A DNA stretch of 64,000 nucleotides from the NCBI GenBank assembly GCA_030068525.1, contig JASJOS010000005.1, positions 186,001-250,000 of the forward strand, read 5' to 3'. The notes under the pieces were generated by a model. That model made no database searches. It saw only the letters and a program-made list of their open reading frames with translations, and was not told the DNA's origin. A program made the translations under genes and the position numbers. This document shows positions 24,227 to 32,899 of this stretch, one piece after another (the first letter of the stretch is position 1; each line of letters starts with the position of its first letter). The DNA comes from Xanthocytophaga flava (GTDB lineage Bacteria; Bacteroidota; Bacteroidia; Cytophagales; 172606-1).

Positions 24227-25144
24227 CTAATTGAATGATTGTTTAAACTCAATAGGTGTTAGATTGGTCTTTTTCTTAAATAGCTTATTAAAAGATTGTG
24301 AATGTTCAAAGCCTAACTGATAGGCAATTTCCGACACGGATAGATGAGTAGAAGTTAAAAAAATCTTTGCTTTCTCGATCAACTTTTCGTGAATGTGCTG
24401 TTGAGCATTCTGTCCAGTTAAACTTCGTAGCATATCACTTAAATAACGTGGGGAAACATGGAGCAGATCTGCCAGATATTCAACAGTTGGGAGCCCTTTC
24501 TCTAAGGTTTGCTCCTCATCAAAATACATAGTTAAAAGTTGTTCCATGCGTGTTAACAAATCATGGTTTACCGATTTGCGGGTCAGGAATTGACGTTTAT
24601 AAAAGCGATTGCTATAATTAAGCAATACCTCGATATGAGATATAACTACATCCTGGCTAAAATCATCAATAGGGTTAGAAAGCTCTTGTTGGATATTTTC
24701 AAAAACAGATACAATAGTTTGTTTTTCTCTGTCAGATAAAAACAAAGCCTCATTGGCTGCATATGAAAAGAAACCAAATGTCTTAATCCGGGTAGCAAGT
24801 GGATAAGTACTGAGAAAGTCAACGTGAAAAAGCAGGGTATATCCCGAATAATCATTTTCCTCTTTGGCACTTGAAATAACCTGATTGGGTGCAATAAAGG
24901 ACAATCCCCCTTCATCAAAATCATAGTAATGTTGTCCGTATTTTACTTTATCTGTCAGGTTTCTCTTGTACGAAATCTTATAAAAGTTCAGCAATAAGGC
25001 TTTAGGCAACTGGGCATAAGGTGTTTTGATGTCAGCATAATTGACCAGACTCACCAAAGGATGTAAAGGCCTCGAAAAACCCAAGGCCCTATGTAGCGCC
25101 GAAATGGAATCAAATTTTTTCGGTATATCTCCTGCTTGTTTCAT
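24227..25144 (-). CDS. AraC family transcriptional regulator
   Basis: A 305-residue AraC protein with an N-terminal cupin-like domain (GLSFIAPNQVISSAKEENDY) and a C-terminal double helix-turn-helix (VEYLADLLHVSPRYLSDMLR; LSVSEIAYQLGFEHSQSFNK followed by LFKKKTNLTPIEFKQ). It lies 27 bp downstream of the SDR gene on the same strand. Genes of this arrangement commonly regulate the linked SDR; two direct-repeat pairs in front of the SDR gene are candidate targets. It is only distantly similar to the other AraC gene at 23064. Confidence 0.88.
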   Translation of the reverse strand: MKQAGDIPKKFDSISALHRALGFSRPLHPLVSLVNYADIKTPYAQLPKALLLNFYKISYKRNLTDKVKYGQHYYDFDEGGLSFIAPNQVISSAKEENDYSGYTLLFHVDFLSTYPLATRIKTFGFFSYAANEALFLSDREKQTIVSVFENIQQELSNPIDDFSQDVVISHIEVLLNYSNRFYKRQFLTRKSVNHDLLTRMEQLLTMYFDEEQTLEKGLPTVEYLADLLHVSPRYLSDMLRSLTGQNAQQHIHEKLIEKAKIFLTSTHLSVSEIAYQLGFEHSQSFNKLFKKKTNLTPIEFKQSFN

Positions 25145-25171
25145 AGTTCTAGTACTTCGTTACTTATTCTG

Positions 25172-25975
25172 CTACATAAACATTTCCTGAATTTTTCTAT
25201 ACTGAGCTTCAGCTCCCATTGCCATTCTTTCTTCATACAATGCAATAGCATCAGATCCTGCAATATAGCGTAATTGATTTTTATCGTCTGTTGCTGCTTC
25301 ATAGATAGTATTTGCAATACTTTCAGGAGTTGAAAACTGACTTACCTTTTCCGCACTATATCCTTGACTTACCTTTTCTACTAATTCCTGATAGGCTTCA
25401 TCTTGTCCTCCATCCATGGAACGTCCTGTAAATTCAGTTTGTATACCACTTGGAGCTATAATCTTTACTTTTACACCAAAGTGAGCCAGGTCATATGCCA
25501 TACTTTCTGAAAAGCCATCTACAGCAAATTTGGTAGCAGTATAAATTGAACAAGTCGGATAACCAATCAACCCGAACATAGAAGTTACATTGATAAAGCT
25601 TCCCTCCCTCTTTCTGCGAAAATACGGCGTAAATGCTTTGCATACTCTGATTACACCTAAAAGGTTAGTATTGACCTGCCGGGTAATCTGTTCATCATTC
25701 AATGCCTCCAATGGCCCAATCAGCCCGTACCCTGCATTGTTAAGCACTACATCTACAGACTGGTCGGCAATTACTTGATTTACTACTTCCTGAATTTGTA
25801 TCGGATCTGTTACATCCAGCTTTAGAACAGTAACATTCGCAAGCTTTGACAATTCGGTTTCCTTCTCAGGAGTACGCATAGTAGCAATTACATCCCACCC
25901 TTTCGACTGAAATAATTTCGCAGATGCTTTTCCTAATCCTGTAGAAGCTCCGGTAATGAAGATAGACTTTTGCAT
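25172..25975 (-). CDS. SDR family oxidoreductase
   Basis: A 267-residue classical short-chain dehydrogenase. The N-terminal nucleotide-binding motif is TGASTGLG (residues 8-15), the NNAG motif appears as VVLNNAGYG, the catalytic Ser is in NVTSMFG and the Tyr/Lys pair in YTATK. The basic residue after the second strand (MRTPEKE) suggests NADP(H) preference. The substrate is unknown; close relatives with linked AraC regulators are generic ketoreductases. It is the first gene of a unit with the downstream AraC gene. Confidence 0.88.
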   Translation of the reverse strand: MQKSIFITGASTGLGKASAKLFQSKGWDVIATMRTPEKETELSKLANVTVLKLDVTDPIQIQEVVNQVIADQSVDVVLNNAGYGLIGPLEALNDEQITRQVNTNLLGVIRVCKAFTPYFRRKREGSFINVTSMFGLIGYPTCSIYTATKFAVDGFSESMAYDLAHFGVKVKIIAPSGIQTEFTGRSMDGGQDEAYQELVEKVSQGYSAEKVSQFSTPESIANTIYEAATDDKNQLRYIAGSDAIALYEERMAMGAEAQYRKIQEMFM

Positions 25976-26000
25976 TTTTCTGTTGGTTTATATTTCACAG

Positions 26001-26064
26001 GCAAAAGTCGGTAGAAAGCAAAAGTCCTCTGTTGCCAAAATGAGTCAGGTTGTAGCCAAAATGA
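26001..26064 (-). promoter_or_regulatory. Two direct-repeat pairs upstream of the SDR gene
   Basis: GCAAAAGTC occurs at 26001-26009 and 26018-26026 (17 bp apart), and GCCAAAATGA at 26034-26043 and 26055-26064 (21 bp apart, two helical turns). Direct repeats on one DNA face are the usual binding sites of AraC dimers, and the partner regulator is encoded next to the SDR. Confidence 0.5.
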
Positions 26065-26173
26065 CGAGTTTGATTCAGAGTAACGTTTCGGGTTTTTCAT
26101 AGTGTAAAACGACTCACATCATGAAGTTTTAACACTTTTGTCAGCGTATTGAGAACTCGAAGGCAGATTAAGA

Positions 26174-26509
26174 CTAATGTCGATAGCCTAAAATCTTAAA
26201 AAGATAGATTAACCCTGCACAAAGTAAAGAGCAAACCAGCGTAGCTACTAAAGGTAGAAAAAGGCCTAAAGGAATACCTTGCCAAGGCAAAGAAGAAAAA
26301 TAATATCGCCAGCCCACCCAGAGTACCAAACCTATAGGGAACAACGCTACTAGTACACAAAGTGTAACCAGGGATTTACCCAGAAAGTTAGCAGAAACAC
26401 TCCGTTTGGTTTCATCAGTAAAGCCTAAAAAGGCCAGAATCCATAGTAGAGCAACGACTGATAAAACCAGTTGGGCAAGTAGACCTAGAATTACTAAAAA
26501 ATTTGACAT
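26174..26509 (-). CDS. Small membrane protein, 111 aa
   Basis: A 111-residue protein with three hydrophobic segments: residues ~4-29 (LVILGLLAQLVLSVVALLWI), ~46-67 (LVTLCVLVALFPIGLVLWVG) and ~79-107 (IPLGLFLPLVATLVCSLLCA). No catalytic or transport motif is visible and I do not recognise a family. It stands alone between short AT-rich gaps. Confidence 0.55.
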   Translation of the reverse strand: MSNFLVILGLLAQLVLSVVALLWILAFLGFTDETKRSVSANFLGKSLVTLCVLVALFPIGLVLWVGWRYYFSSLPWQGIPLGLFLPLVATLVCSLLCAGLIYLFKILGYRH

Positions 26510-26661
26510 TGTGTTGCTTAATTAACAATCTATGATACTAGAAACTGATACTGGAAGCAATAAACTATCTTGAAAATATCAGACAACGTTATTGGAAACT
26601 GCAAAGATGAGTATATTCCCAATTAAATACCCTGAAAGAATAGAGTCAAATGAAATAACTT

Positions 26662-27264
26662 TTAGCTAGCACCAATCTGCTTTTTTAACTCATCAGACAG
26701 TACATATTGTTTCTCAGATGGAAGAAACCGCTTAGCCTGTTCATACTTACCAGCTTTACATAAGGTATGAATCTTTCTGGCCAGAGGTGTATAATCCTTA
26801 ATCTCCAGTATCCATTCTCCTACAAACTCTTCTATCAGATATCGGCTTATACCAACTTGAATACTATTATACTCTAATTTTTGACCTCTCAAATTTCTTT
26901 CAGGGTCCCATTGAATATGCACTTTTGCCTGTTCAAATAACTCATTCCAGATCTGTCCGTCTGGATAGACTCTCTTTTCCGGCGATGTTAGCACTCCTTC
27001 TTGTAGAGCCTTTTCCCACGCAGCCCGGCTTATGCGAATAGCTAATATGTGCTCCTGCCCAGACTTTTGAGCCCAGTTACTCCTTTCCATCAACCAGAGA
27101 AAGGAAGGTTTGATCCAGGTCATACGGGTGAAAGAAAATGGCGCTTCAAAAGTTTGATTCTTGATAGCAGCAGAAGCAATCTGTTCAGAATAAGCCTGAT
27201 AAATAACGATACTTTGGGAATCAAAATCTGCTCTTATTTCATATGCAGCTGGCATTGGGTACAT
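26662..27264 (-). CDS. DUF4291 domain-containing protein
   Basis: A 200-residue soluble protein matching DUF4291 over its full length: an N-terminal IVIYQAYSEQIASAAIKNQT, the highly conserved FTRMTWIKPSFLWLMERSNW, then LAIRISRAAWEKAL, VHIQWDPERNLRG and a C-terminal IQVGISRYLIEEFV. The biochemical role of the family is not known to me. An alternative start three codons inside (MPAAYEIRA) is possible. It has no obvious operon partner. Confidence 0.85.
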   Translation of the reverse strand: MYPMPAAYEIRADFDSQSIVIYQAYSEQIASAAIKNQTFEAPFSFTRMTWIKPSFLWLMERSNWAQKSGQEHILAIRISRAAWEKALQEGVLTSPEKRVYPDGQIWNELFEQAKVHIQWDPERNLRGQKLEYNSIQVGISRYLIEEFVGEWILEIKDYTPLARKIHTLCKAGKYEQAKRFLPSEKQYVLSDELKKQIGAS

Positions 27265-27330
27265 ATTTAATAAAGTTTCAGTAACTTACCTATGGTTAAG
27301 AAAATAACCTCTGTACTTAAATAACCTCTA

Positions 27331-27747
27331 TCATCCACCCTCTCCATGAATCCAGATCAAAATCTCCTGTTTGTCGGACTGCCTTATAACTTTCAAGGTC
27401 CCTCTGCTCAACCATACTTCATCACCTGTTTGCTTTACTGTTTTTGTATCCTCAACGACAGTATATCCTCCTCCTTTATAAATAGATGCCTTGGTGTGTT
27501 TGTCATTTGTCTGTTTAAGGAGTATTTGCTCCCTATTGATTCTGACAAATGCTAAACCCTGGAGATTGGTAATGAAAACATACTTACTCTTTCGGTAATC
27601 CAAAGATCCATACGTATGATAATGCCCACATCCATCTATTTCTACTGGTATCTTATCAAATAAGCTTAGCTTTATAGGAGTTTGTTGCACTCTCTGTATG
27701 TTGATATATATTCCAATGGCAAGAACTGCCATAAGGAGACGCATCAT
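27331..27747 (-). CDS. Hypothetical exported or anchored protein, 138 aa
   Basis: A 138-residue protein whose first ~20 residues are hydrophobic (MMRLLMAVLAIGIYINIQ), an N-terminal anchor or signal peptide. The rest is predicted beta-rich (YVFITNLQGLAFVRINREQI; DEVWLSRGTLKVIRQSDKQE). No family is recognised. It ends 66 bp before the DUF4291 gene on the same strand. Confidence 0.5.
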   Translation of the reverse strand: MMRLLMAVLAIGIYINIQRVQQTPIKLSLFDKIPVEIDGCGHYHTYGSLDYRKSKYVFITNLQGLAFVRINREQILLKQTNDKHTKASIYKGGGYTVVEDTKTVKQTGDEVWLSRGTLKVIRQSDKQEILIWIHGEGG

Positions 27748-27787
27748 TTCGTCGTTATTTTCAACTATTAATTAAACGTCTTACATG

Positions 27788-28744
27788 TTATTTCTTACCT
27801 TTTGTTTTTCCACTTGTAGCAGAGGCAGGCTTAGGTAAGAAGCTATCTGTTTCAACATATGCATTAAACAAAGCAATTTCACCTTCTTTTCCAGGTTTTG
27901 CATTGCCGTGTTCCATACCTAATATTCCCTGCCAGCCTTTTTCGTGAATATGTTTAAAAATATTCTTATAGTTCATCTCGCCAGATGTAGGCTCTTTACG
28001 TCCTGGGTTGTCACCAATCTGAAGATAGCCTATCTCTGACCATGTACGATCTAAGTTTGCGATGATATCACCTTCATTACGCTGCATATGATACATATCA
28101 AACAATATCTTGCAGGCAGGGCTATTTACTGCACGACAAATCATGTAGGTCTGATCAGAGTTTCGTAGAAATAGCTCAGGTGTATCACTTAATGGCTCTA
28201 ATACCATAGTTAATCCATGTGGTGCCAGTATTTCAGATCCTTGACGTAATGCATCAATCACATTACCTGTCTGAACACCTATGGGTATATGCCTTTCAAA
28301 AAATCCAGGTACAACAGTCATCCATTTGGCGTTGCATCGTTTGGCTACTTCTACTGCTGCTCGGCAAGTTTTTAGAAATGTATCTTTAAATTCCTGTTTA
28401 CCTGTCGTTAGAGAAATTTTCCAGTTATCACCTCCATCGATTACAAACACACCCATAGTCATCCCATATTTCGCCAATGTCTCGCCAATCTTTGTTTGTA
28501 CTTCTGGCGTACGTCCCATCATACCATTATCTTCTATAGCCGTGAACCCCAGTTCTGACATTACCTTAAGCTGATCAAATAAATCTTTGCCAGCCAGGTT
28601 TTCAAACATACCAAAATGAGGAGCATATTTGAGATTGAACTTATTTTTAGCTGGAAGAGGATTATCATCAACTTGTGTAGGAAGAGTTATTCCTGTTACT
28701 CCCGCAACAGCCAGACTTTTTTTAACAAAATCACGACGAATCAT
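27788..28744 (-). CDS. Tat-exported TIM-barrel isomerase/epimerase-like protein
   Basis: A 318-residue protein. It opens with a twin-arginine leader (MIRRDFVKKSLAVAGVTGI), so export in folded form is likely. The body is an AP-endonuclease-2/hydroxypyruvate isomerase-type TIM barrel, with typical elements GFTAIEDNGMMGR, WMTVVPGF, LTMVLEPLSDTPEL (metal-binding Glu), ACKILFDMYHMQRNEGDII (Asp/His), GYLQIGDNPGR and GILGMEHG (Glu/His). The FDMYHMQ and QIGDxPGRxEP motifs are those of the hydroxypyruvate isomerase branch. Exported Bacteroidota members are thought to act on sugars, but the substrate is not known. It stands alone. Confidence 0.82.
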   Translation of the reverse strand: MIRRDFVKKSLAVAGVTGITLPTQVDDNPLPAKNKFNLKYAPHFGMFENLAGKDLFDQLKVMSELGFTAIEDNGMMGRTPEVQTKIGETLAKYGMTMGVFVIDGGDNWKISLTTGKQEFKDTFLKTCRAAVEVAKRCNAKWMTVVPGFFERHIPIGVQTGNVIDALRQGSEILAPHGLTMVLEPLSDTPELFLRNSDQTYMICRAVNSPACKILFDMYHMQRNEGDIIANLDRTWSEIGYLQIGDNPGRKEPTSGEMNYKNIFKHIHEKGWQGILGMEHGNAKPGKEGEIALFNAYVETDSFLPKPASATSGKTKGKK

Positions 28745-28938
28745 AAGTGAAAGAAAAATAAGTGGTGTGTAATTTTTGTGAGTAAAAATAGTATATTTTT
28801 GATAAATGCCATAAGTAGGGCAACAGATTTGAGTAGTAGAGTGACATAATTATGCTTGCTATCTATGCAACTTTGTACAAATCTTCCAATTAACAGCCTG
28901 AACAAAACGGTATTTGTGTATGTTCATATAAATGTCTG

Positions 28939-28969
28939 TTGAAATTAAATAACGGTTTCTGTATTTTTA
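28939..28969 (+). promoter_or_regulatory. Possible promoter of phoH
   Basis: TTG (28939-28941) and TATTTTTA (28962-28969) are spaced 20 bp, near the Bacteroidota TTG-N19-TAnnTTTG consensus with one mismatch at the last base. It lies 73 bp before the phoH start. Confidence 0.35.
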
Positions 28970-29041
28970 CAGACCAACCCCAATTAATACCATTTTATAA
29001 ACTAATATTCATTTTTCATTCACTCAAAGTACTAGAAGCGT

Positions 29042-29995
29042 TTGGTAGAAAAAGTAATCACGTTAGAAGATGTCTCCCTGATTGATTTTTTGGGGGTAGA
29101 AAATTCAAACATCAAAGAAGTAGCTGCGGCATTTCCCAATAGCCGTATTATTTCAAGAGGTAATGAAATTCGCATCAAGGGTACAACACCCGAAATTATT
29201 AAGATCAGTGATATTCTGAATGCTTTACTTGAGCACTATCATAAATTTGGTAATATTACTCAGGAAAACATCCAGAACTATATCCGTCAGGAAGAAGATG
29301 TAGTTGTTCCGAGTCTGGCTCTTGATAACGATATTCTGGTGTATGGCACCAAAGGTCTGATCATCAAGGCTAAGACTGCCAATCAAAAAAAATTGGTAGC
29401 GACTGTAATGGAACATGATCTGGTTTTTGCATTGGGACCGGCAGGTACTGGTAAAACATATATATCAGTAGCTATGGCTGTCAGGGCGTTGAAAAATAAA
29501 GAAGTACGAAAAATTATCATTACCCGTCCAGCAGTAGAAGCAGGTGAAAACCTAGGTTTTTTGCCTGGAGATCTGAAAGAAAAAATAGATCCGTATCTGC
29601 GACCTATTTATGATGCACTCGATGATATGATACCGCCAGAGAAGTTGAAACAATATCTGGAGAATCGTGTGATTGAGATTGCACCGCTAGCCTATATGCG
29701 TGGACGTACACTGCATGATGCCTTTATCTTACTTGATGAGGCTCAGAATACAACACCCATGCAGATCAAAATGTTTTTGACACGTATGGGCCCTAATTCG
29801 AAAGTGATTATCACAGGAGATCAATCACAGGTGGACTTGCCTAATCGTCAGAAATCCGGATTAAGTGAGGCACTACATATATTACGTAATGTATCTGGGA
29901 TTGGGTTTGTAGAACTCGATACGCGGGATGTGGTTCGTCATAGATTGGTAAAAGCAATTATTGATGCATATGATAAGGCAGAGAAATCTGCTTAA
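29042..29995 (+). CDS. phoH: PhoH family ATPase
   Basis: A 317-residue PhoH-like protein. An N-terminal KH-like region (~1-100) precedes the P-loop domain with Walker A GPAGTGKT (132-139), the conserved RPAVEAGENLGFLPGDLKEK block and a Walker B-type ILLDEAQNTTPMQ, then SKVIITGDQSQVDLP. PhoH proteins are cytoplasmic ATPases related to SF1 helicases and linked to RNA metabolism and ribosome maturation. The TTG at 29042 is used as start because family members in Bacteroidota begin at this point (VEKVITLEDVSLIDFLG) and no nearby ATG fits; this is an unusual start codon. A hairpin terminator follows. Confidence 0.9.
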   Translation: MVEKVITLEDVSLIDFLGVENSNIKEVAAAFPNSRIISRGNEIRIKGTTPEIIKISDILNALLEHYHKFGNITQENIQNYIRQEEDVVVPSLALDNDILVYGTKGLIIKAKTANQKKLVATVMEHDLVFALGPAGTGKTYISVAMAVRALKNKEVRKIIITRPAVEAGENLGFLPGDLKEKIDPYLRPIYDALDDMIPPEKLKQYLENRVIEIAPLAYMRGRTLHDAFILLDEAQNTTPMQIKMFLTRMGPNSKVIITGDQSQVDLPNRQKSGLSEALHILRNVSGIGFVELDTRDVVRHRLVKAIIDAYDKAEKSA

Positions 29996-30035
29996 TACAC
30001 TATTAGAATTCTGAAGTAGTTTCCATATTATTTAG

Positions 30036-30076
30036 TACTACCAGAATGATTAACATGGTAAATCATTCTGGTAGTA
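30036..30076 (+). terminator. Hairpin terminator after phoH
   Basis: TACTACCAGAATGATT and AATCATTCTGGTAGTA form a perfect 16-bp stem around a 9-nt loop, followed by TATTTAT. The T-run is short. Confidence 0.65.
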
Positions 30077-30119
30077 TATTTATGTCCTGAATTTGCTACA
30101 TACTCTTATCCTATTTTTT

Positions 30120-31442
30120 ATGAGACCATGGGGTTGGTTTTCCATTGCATTCTGTATAGTATTTTATTTATCAGAAAAATCAATTGCTCAAACTACAATA
30201 CAGAGATGTGCTACCACCTCATATGATTCTTTATTAAAAGCAAAAAATCCTGTTTATCGTAAAAGCAGAGAGCGATTCGAAGAATTACTTCAACAATACC
30301 AGAAATCAGGAAAAGCTGCACGTATTGCAGAAAATACACTTACTATACCTGTGGTTGTCCATGTGATACATAACAATCAGAATGGCACTGTTGGTGGGAC
30401 AAATAACTCGAATATTTCTGATGATCAGATCCATGAGCAAATCAGAGTATTGAATGAAGATTATCGGAGAAAGGAAAATACAAATGGATTCAATACAAAC
30501 CCTATAGGAGCAGATGTCAATATCCAGTTTGTACTTGCCAGTTCTGACCCGAATGGCTTGGCAACTGATGGTATTATTCGCACTTATTCTTCAAAATCAG
30601 GTTTTGATCCTGAAAGTAGTGAGGACAGACATACATTAGCTACTATATCTGGTTGGCCTACAGATCGCTATCTCAACATTTGGGTTACTACACTTTCTGG
30701 CAATACAATAGGATATGCTCAATTTCCAGATGGTACGGGACTAGCAGGTCTGGATGCTATAAACGGATATGAAGATAGTGATGGTGTATTTATTCATTAT
30801 GGAGCATTTGGTGTGGGGCCCTATATCTCCAGCTCTATATATGATCTTGGTAGAACAACCACTCATGAAATTGGCCATTGGCTAGGATTATTGCATACAT
30901 GGGGAGATACCTATTGTGGTACAGATTATATTGATGATACTCCTGTTGCTGCCAGTGCCAATAACAGTTCATCATTAAACTGTGTCCCTGTCTATTCTAA
31001 TTGTACTGATACTCAAACCCGGAATATGATAGAAAACTACATGGATTACTCACCGGATCTATGTATGAATATATTTACGTTAGGACAGAAAGACCGTATC
31101 TGGCTAACACTGGATCTTAGTCCTCGTAGAAAGAAACTTGTTCAGTATGTACAAACAGAGAACCAACTGCCTGAATCTGACAAACTCACCATACGCAACA
31201 GTTATCCCAACCCTCTTAGTAGCGATAACCGGAATTTACGTTTAGAAGTATTGCTTAAAGGAACACAAGATATTACAGTGGATATTATCAATCGTTTGGG
31301 AGGAATCGTAAAAACATCTCAATATCCACAAATAGCTAGCAGCAATATTGGTATTGATCTTACTACGATGGCGCAGGGAATTTATCTGGTGCGTGTACGT
31401 ACTGCAAATGAAGAGAAGGCAACAAAAGTTATTGTGTATTAA
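30120..31442 (+). CDS. Secreted M43-type zinc metalloprotease with type IX sorting domain
   Basis: A 440-residue protein from ATG 30120 (signal peptide MRPWGWFSIAFCIVFYLSEK, cleaved near SIAQ). A pappalysin/M43 (cytophagalysin-like) catalytic domain carries the extended zinc motif HEIGHWLGLLH (residues 249-259) and the Met-turn ENYMDYS. The last ~75 residues (SYPNPLSSDNRNLRLEVLLK ... GIYLVRVRTANEEKATKVIV) are a type A C-terminal sorting domain of the type IX secretion system, so the enzyme should be exported across the outer membrane. Function: extracellular proteolysis. The TTG at 30093 would add nine residues before the leader and is less likely. Confidence 0.9.
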   Translation: MRPWGWFSIAFCIVFYLSEKSIAQTTIQRCATTSYDSLLKAKNPVYRKSRERFEELLQQYQKSGKAARIAENTLTIPVVVHVIHNNQNGTVGGTNNSNISDDQIHEQIRVLNEDYRRKENTNGFNTNPIGADVNIQFVLASSDPNGLATDGIIRTYSSKSGFDPESSEDRHTLATISGWPTDRYLNIWVTTLSGNTIGYAQFPDGTGLAGLDAINGYEDSDGVFIHYGAFGVGPYISSSIYDLGRTTTHEIGHWLGLLHTWGDTYCGTDYIDDTPVAASANNSSSLNCVPVYSNCTDTQTRNMIENYMDYSPDLCMNIFTLGQKDRIWLTLDLSPRRKKLVQYVQTENQLPESDKLTIRNSYPNPLSSDNRNLRLEVLLKGTQDITVDIINRLGGIVKTSQYPQIASSNIGIDLTTMAQGIYLVRVRTANEEKATKVIVY

Positions 31443-31704
31443 CTACCTTTCTAATTTGTTATTGATACTATCTGCTATATGAATAAACTTTTCTGCACAA
31501 ATCTGAGTTATTCCTTTACTCACTCACTATAGATTAAAGATTTTTTACATCCAAACTAAAAGCTAATAGGCCGTTTCTCTGCAAGGCCTCACAATAGCTT
31601 ATTTTCATAAGACAGGTTATCAAAAAACATAAAAAAACAGTATCTTTCTAAAAGACAGTCTATTGTCTAACATTTCTACCAAACTTTCAACTAATATATA
31701 AGCT

Positions 31705-32805
31705 ATGCTTGGCTACCGCTTTTCTAAATATACACCCCCACCAAATGAGGGAAAACCAAGTTTTGAAAATCTTTTGAAAATGTTTATGCAATTACTAACT
31801 ATTACAGCTGGTGATGTGCAGGAAGCGTTGGACTGGATGAACAGCCTTGACAGGCAATATGGGATTACCGATGACGATTATGGCATGGGAGATTTTATTC
31901 AGGACCTGAAAGACAAAGGATACATTACTGATGAAACACCTGATGGTCAATTTGTCATTACAGCTAAAAGTGAACAATCCATCCGGCGAAGTGCATTAGA
32001 AGAGATTTTTGGTAAACTCAAAAAGAATAAAACAGGTAATCATCATACTCCTTTCCAGGGAACCGGAGATGAACTTGGTTCGGATATTCGTGATTATGAG
32101 TTTGGTGATTCTGTTGAGCAGATATCCATGCTGGAGTCTATCAAAAATGCCCAAATTAATCATGGCTATACAGAAGATTTCTTTCTGACAGAGCGGGATC
32201 TTGAAGTTGTAGATACAGAATTTAAATCACAGACGTCCACTGTACTGATGATCGATATCTCCCATTCTATGATTTTATATGGAGAGGATCGTATTACACC
32301 GGCCAAGAAAGTAGCGATGGCTTTGGCCGAGCTAATTACAACCAAATATCCCAAAGACACACTGGATATTATTGTATTTGGAAACGATGCCTGGCAAGTC
32401 ACAATTAAAGATCTTCCTTACCTGCAAGTTGGCCCCTATCATACCAATACGGTAGCAGGTCTGGAACTGGCAATGGATCTGTTGCGCCGTCGAAAAAATA
32501 AGAATAAACAAATCTTTATGATAACAGATGGTAAACCTACGTGCTTGAAAGAAGGTATCCGTTATTATAAAAACAGCTTCGGTTTGGATAAAAAGATTCT
32601 CAATAAAACGTTAACACTTGCAGCACAATGTCGTAGGTTGAAAATTCCGATTACTACCTTCATGGTAGCATCAGATCCATATCTACAACAGTTTGTTCGT
32701 GAGTTTACTCAGGTAAATCAGGGACGCGCTTATTACAGTAGTCTTAAGGGGTTGGGAAATATGCTCTTTGAAGATTTTCAACGCAATAGAAGAAAGACAT
32801 TTTAA
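31705..32805 (+). CDS. VWA domain-containing protein, partner of the AAA+ ATPase
   Basis: A 366-residue cytoplasmic protein. The N-terminal ~180 residues are helical (FENLLKMFMQLLTITAGDVQ). The C-terminal ~190 residues are a von Willebrand factor A domain with MIDISHSM (MIDAS DxSxS), the Thr position in NTVAGLELA and the Asp of ITDGKPT. VWA proteins of this type work with MoxR/Mg-chelatase-like AAA+ ATPases to insert metals or remodel protein complexes. The partner ATPase is encoded 94 bp downstream on the same strand. The precise client is unknown. Confidence 0.85.
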   Translation: MLGYRFSKYTPPPNEGKPSFENLLKMFMQLLTITAGDVQEALDWMNSLDRQYGITDDDYGMGDFIQDLKDKGYITDETPDGQFVITAKSEQSIRRSALEEIFGKLKKNKTGNHHTPFQGTGDELGSDIRDYEFGDSVEQISMLESIKNAQINHGYTEDFFLTERDLEVVDTEFKSQTSTVLMIDISHSMILYGEDRITPAKKVAMALAELITTKYPKDTLDIIVFGNDAWQVTIKDLPYLQVGPYHTNTVAGLELAMDLLRRRKNKNKQIFMITDGKPTCLKEGIRYYKNSFGLDKKILNKTLTLAAQCRRLKIPITTFMVASDPYLQQFVREFTQVNQGRAYYSSLKGLGNMLFEDFQRNRRKTF

Positions 32806-32899
32806 ACAAACACTTTCTGATGTATATGGAAACACTACTTTGTCTCCATTTTACTTTTTTTCCGGAAAGAGTTTTAAACCGTAAAACAACGACAGCTAA

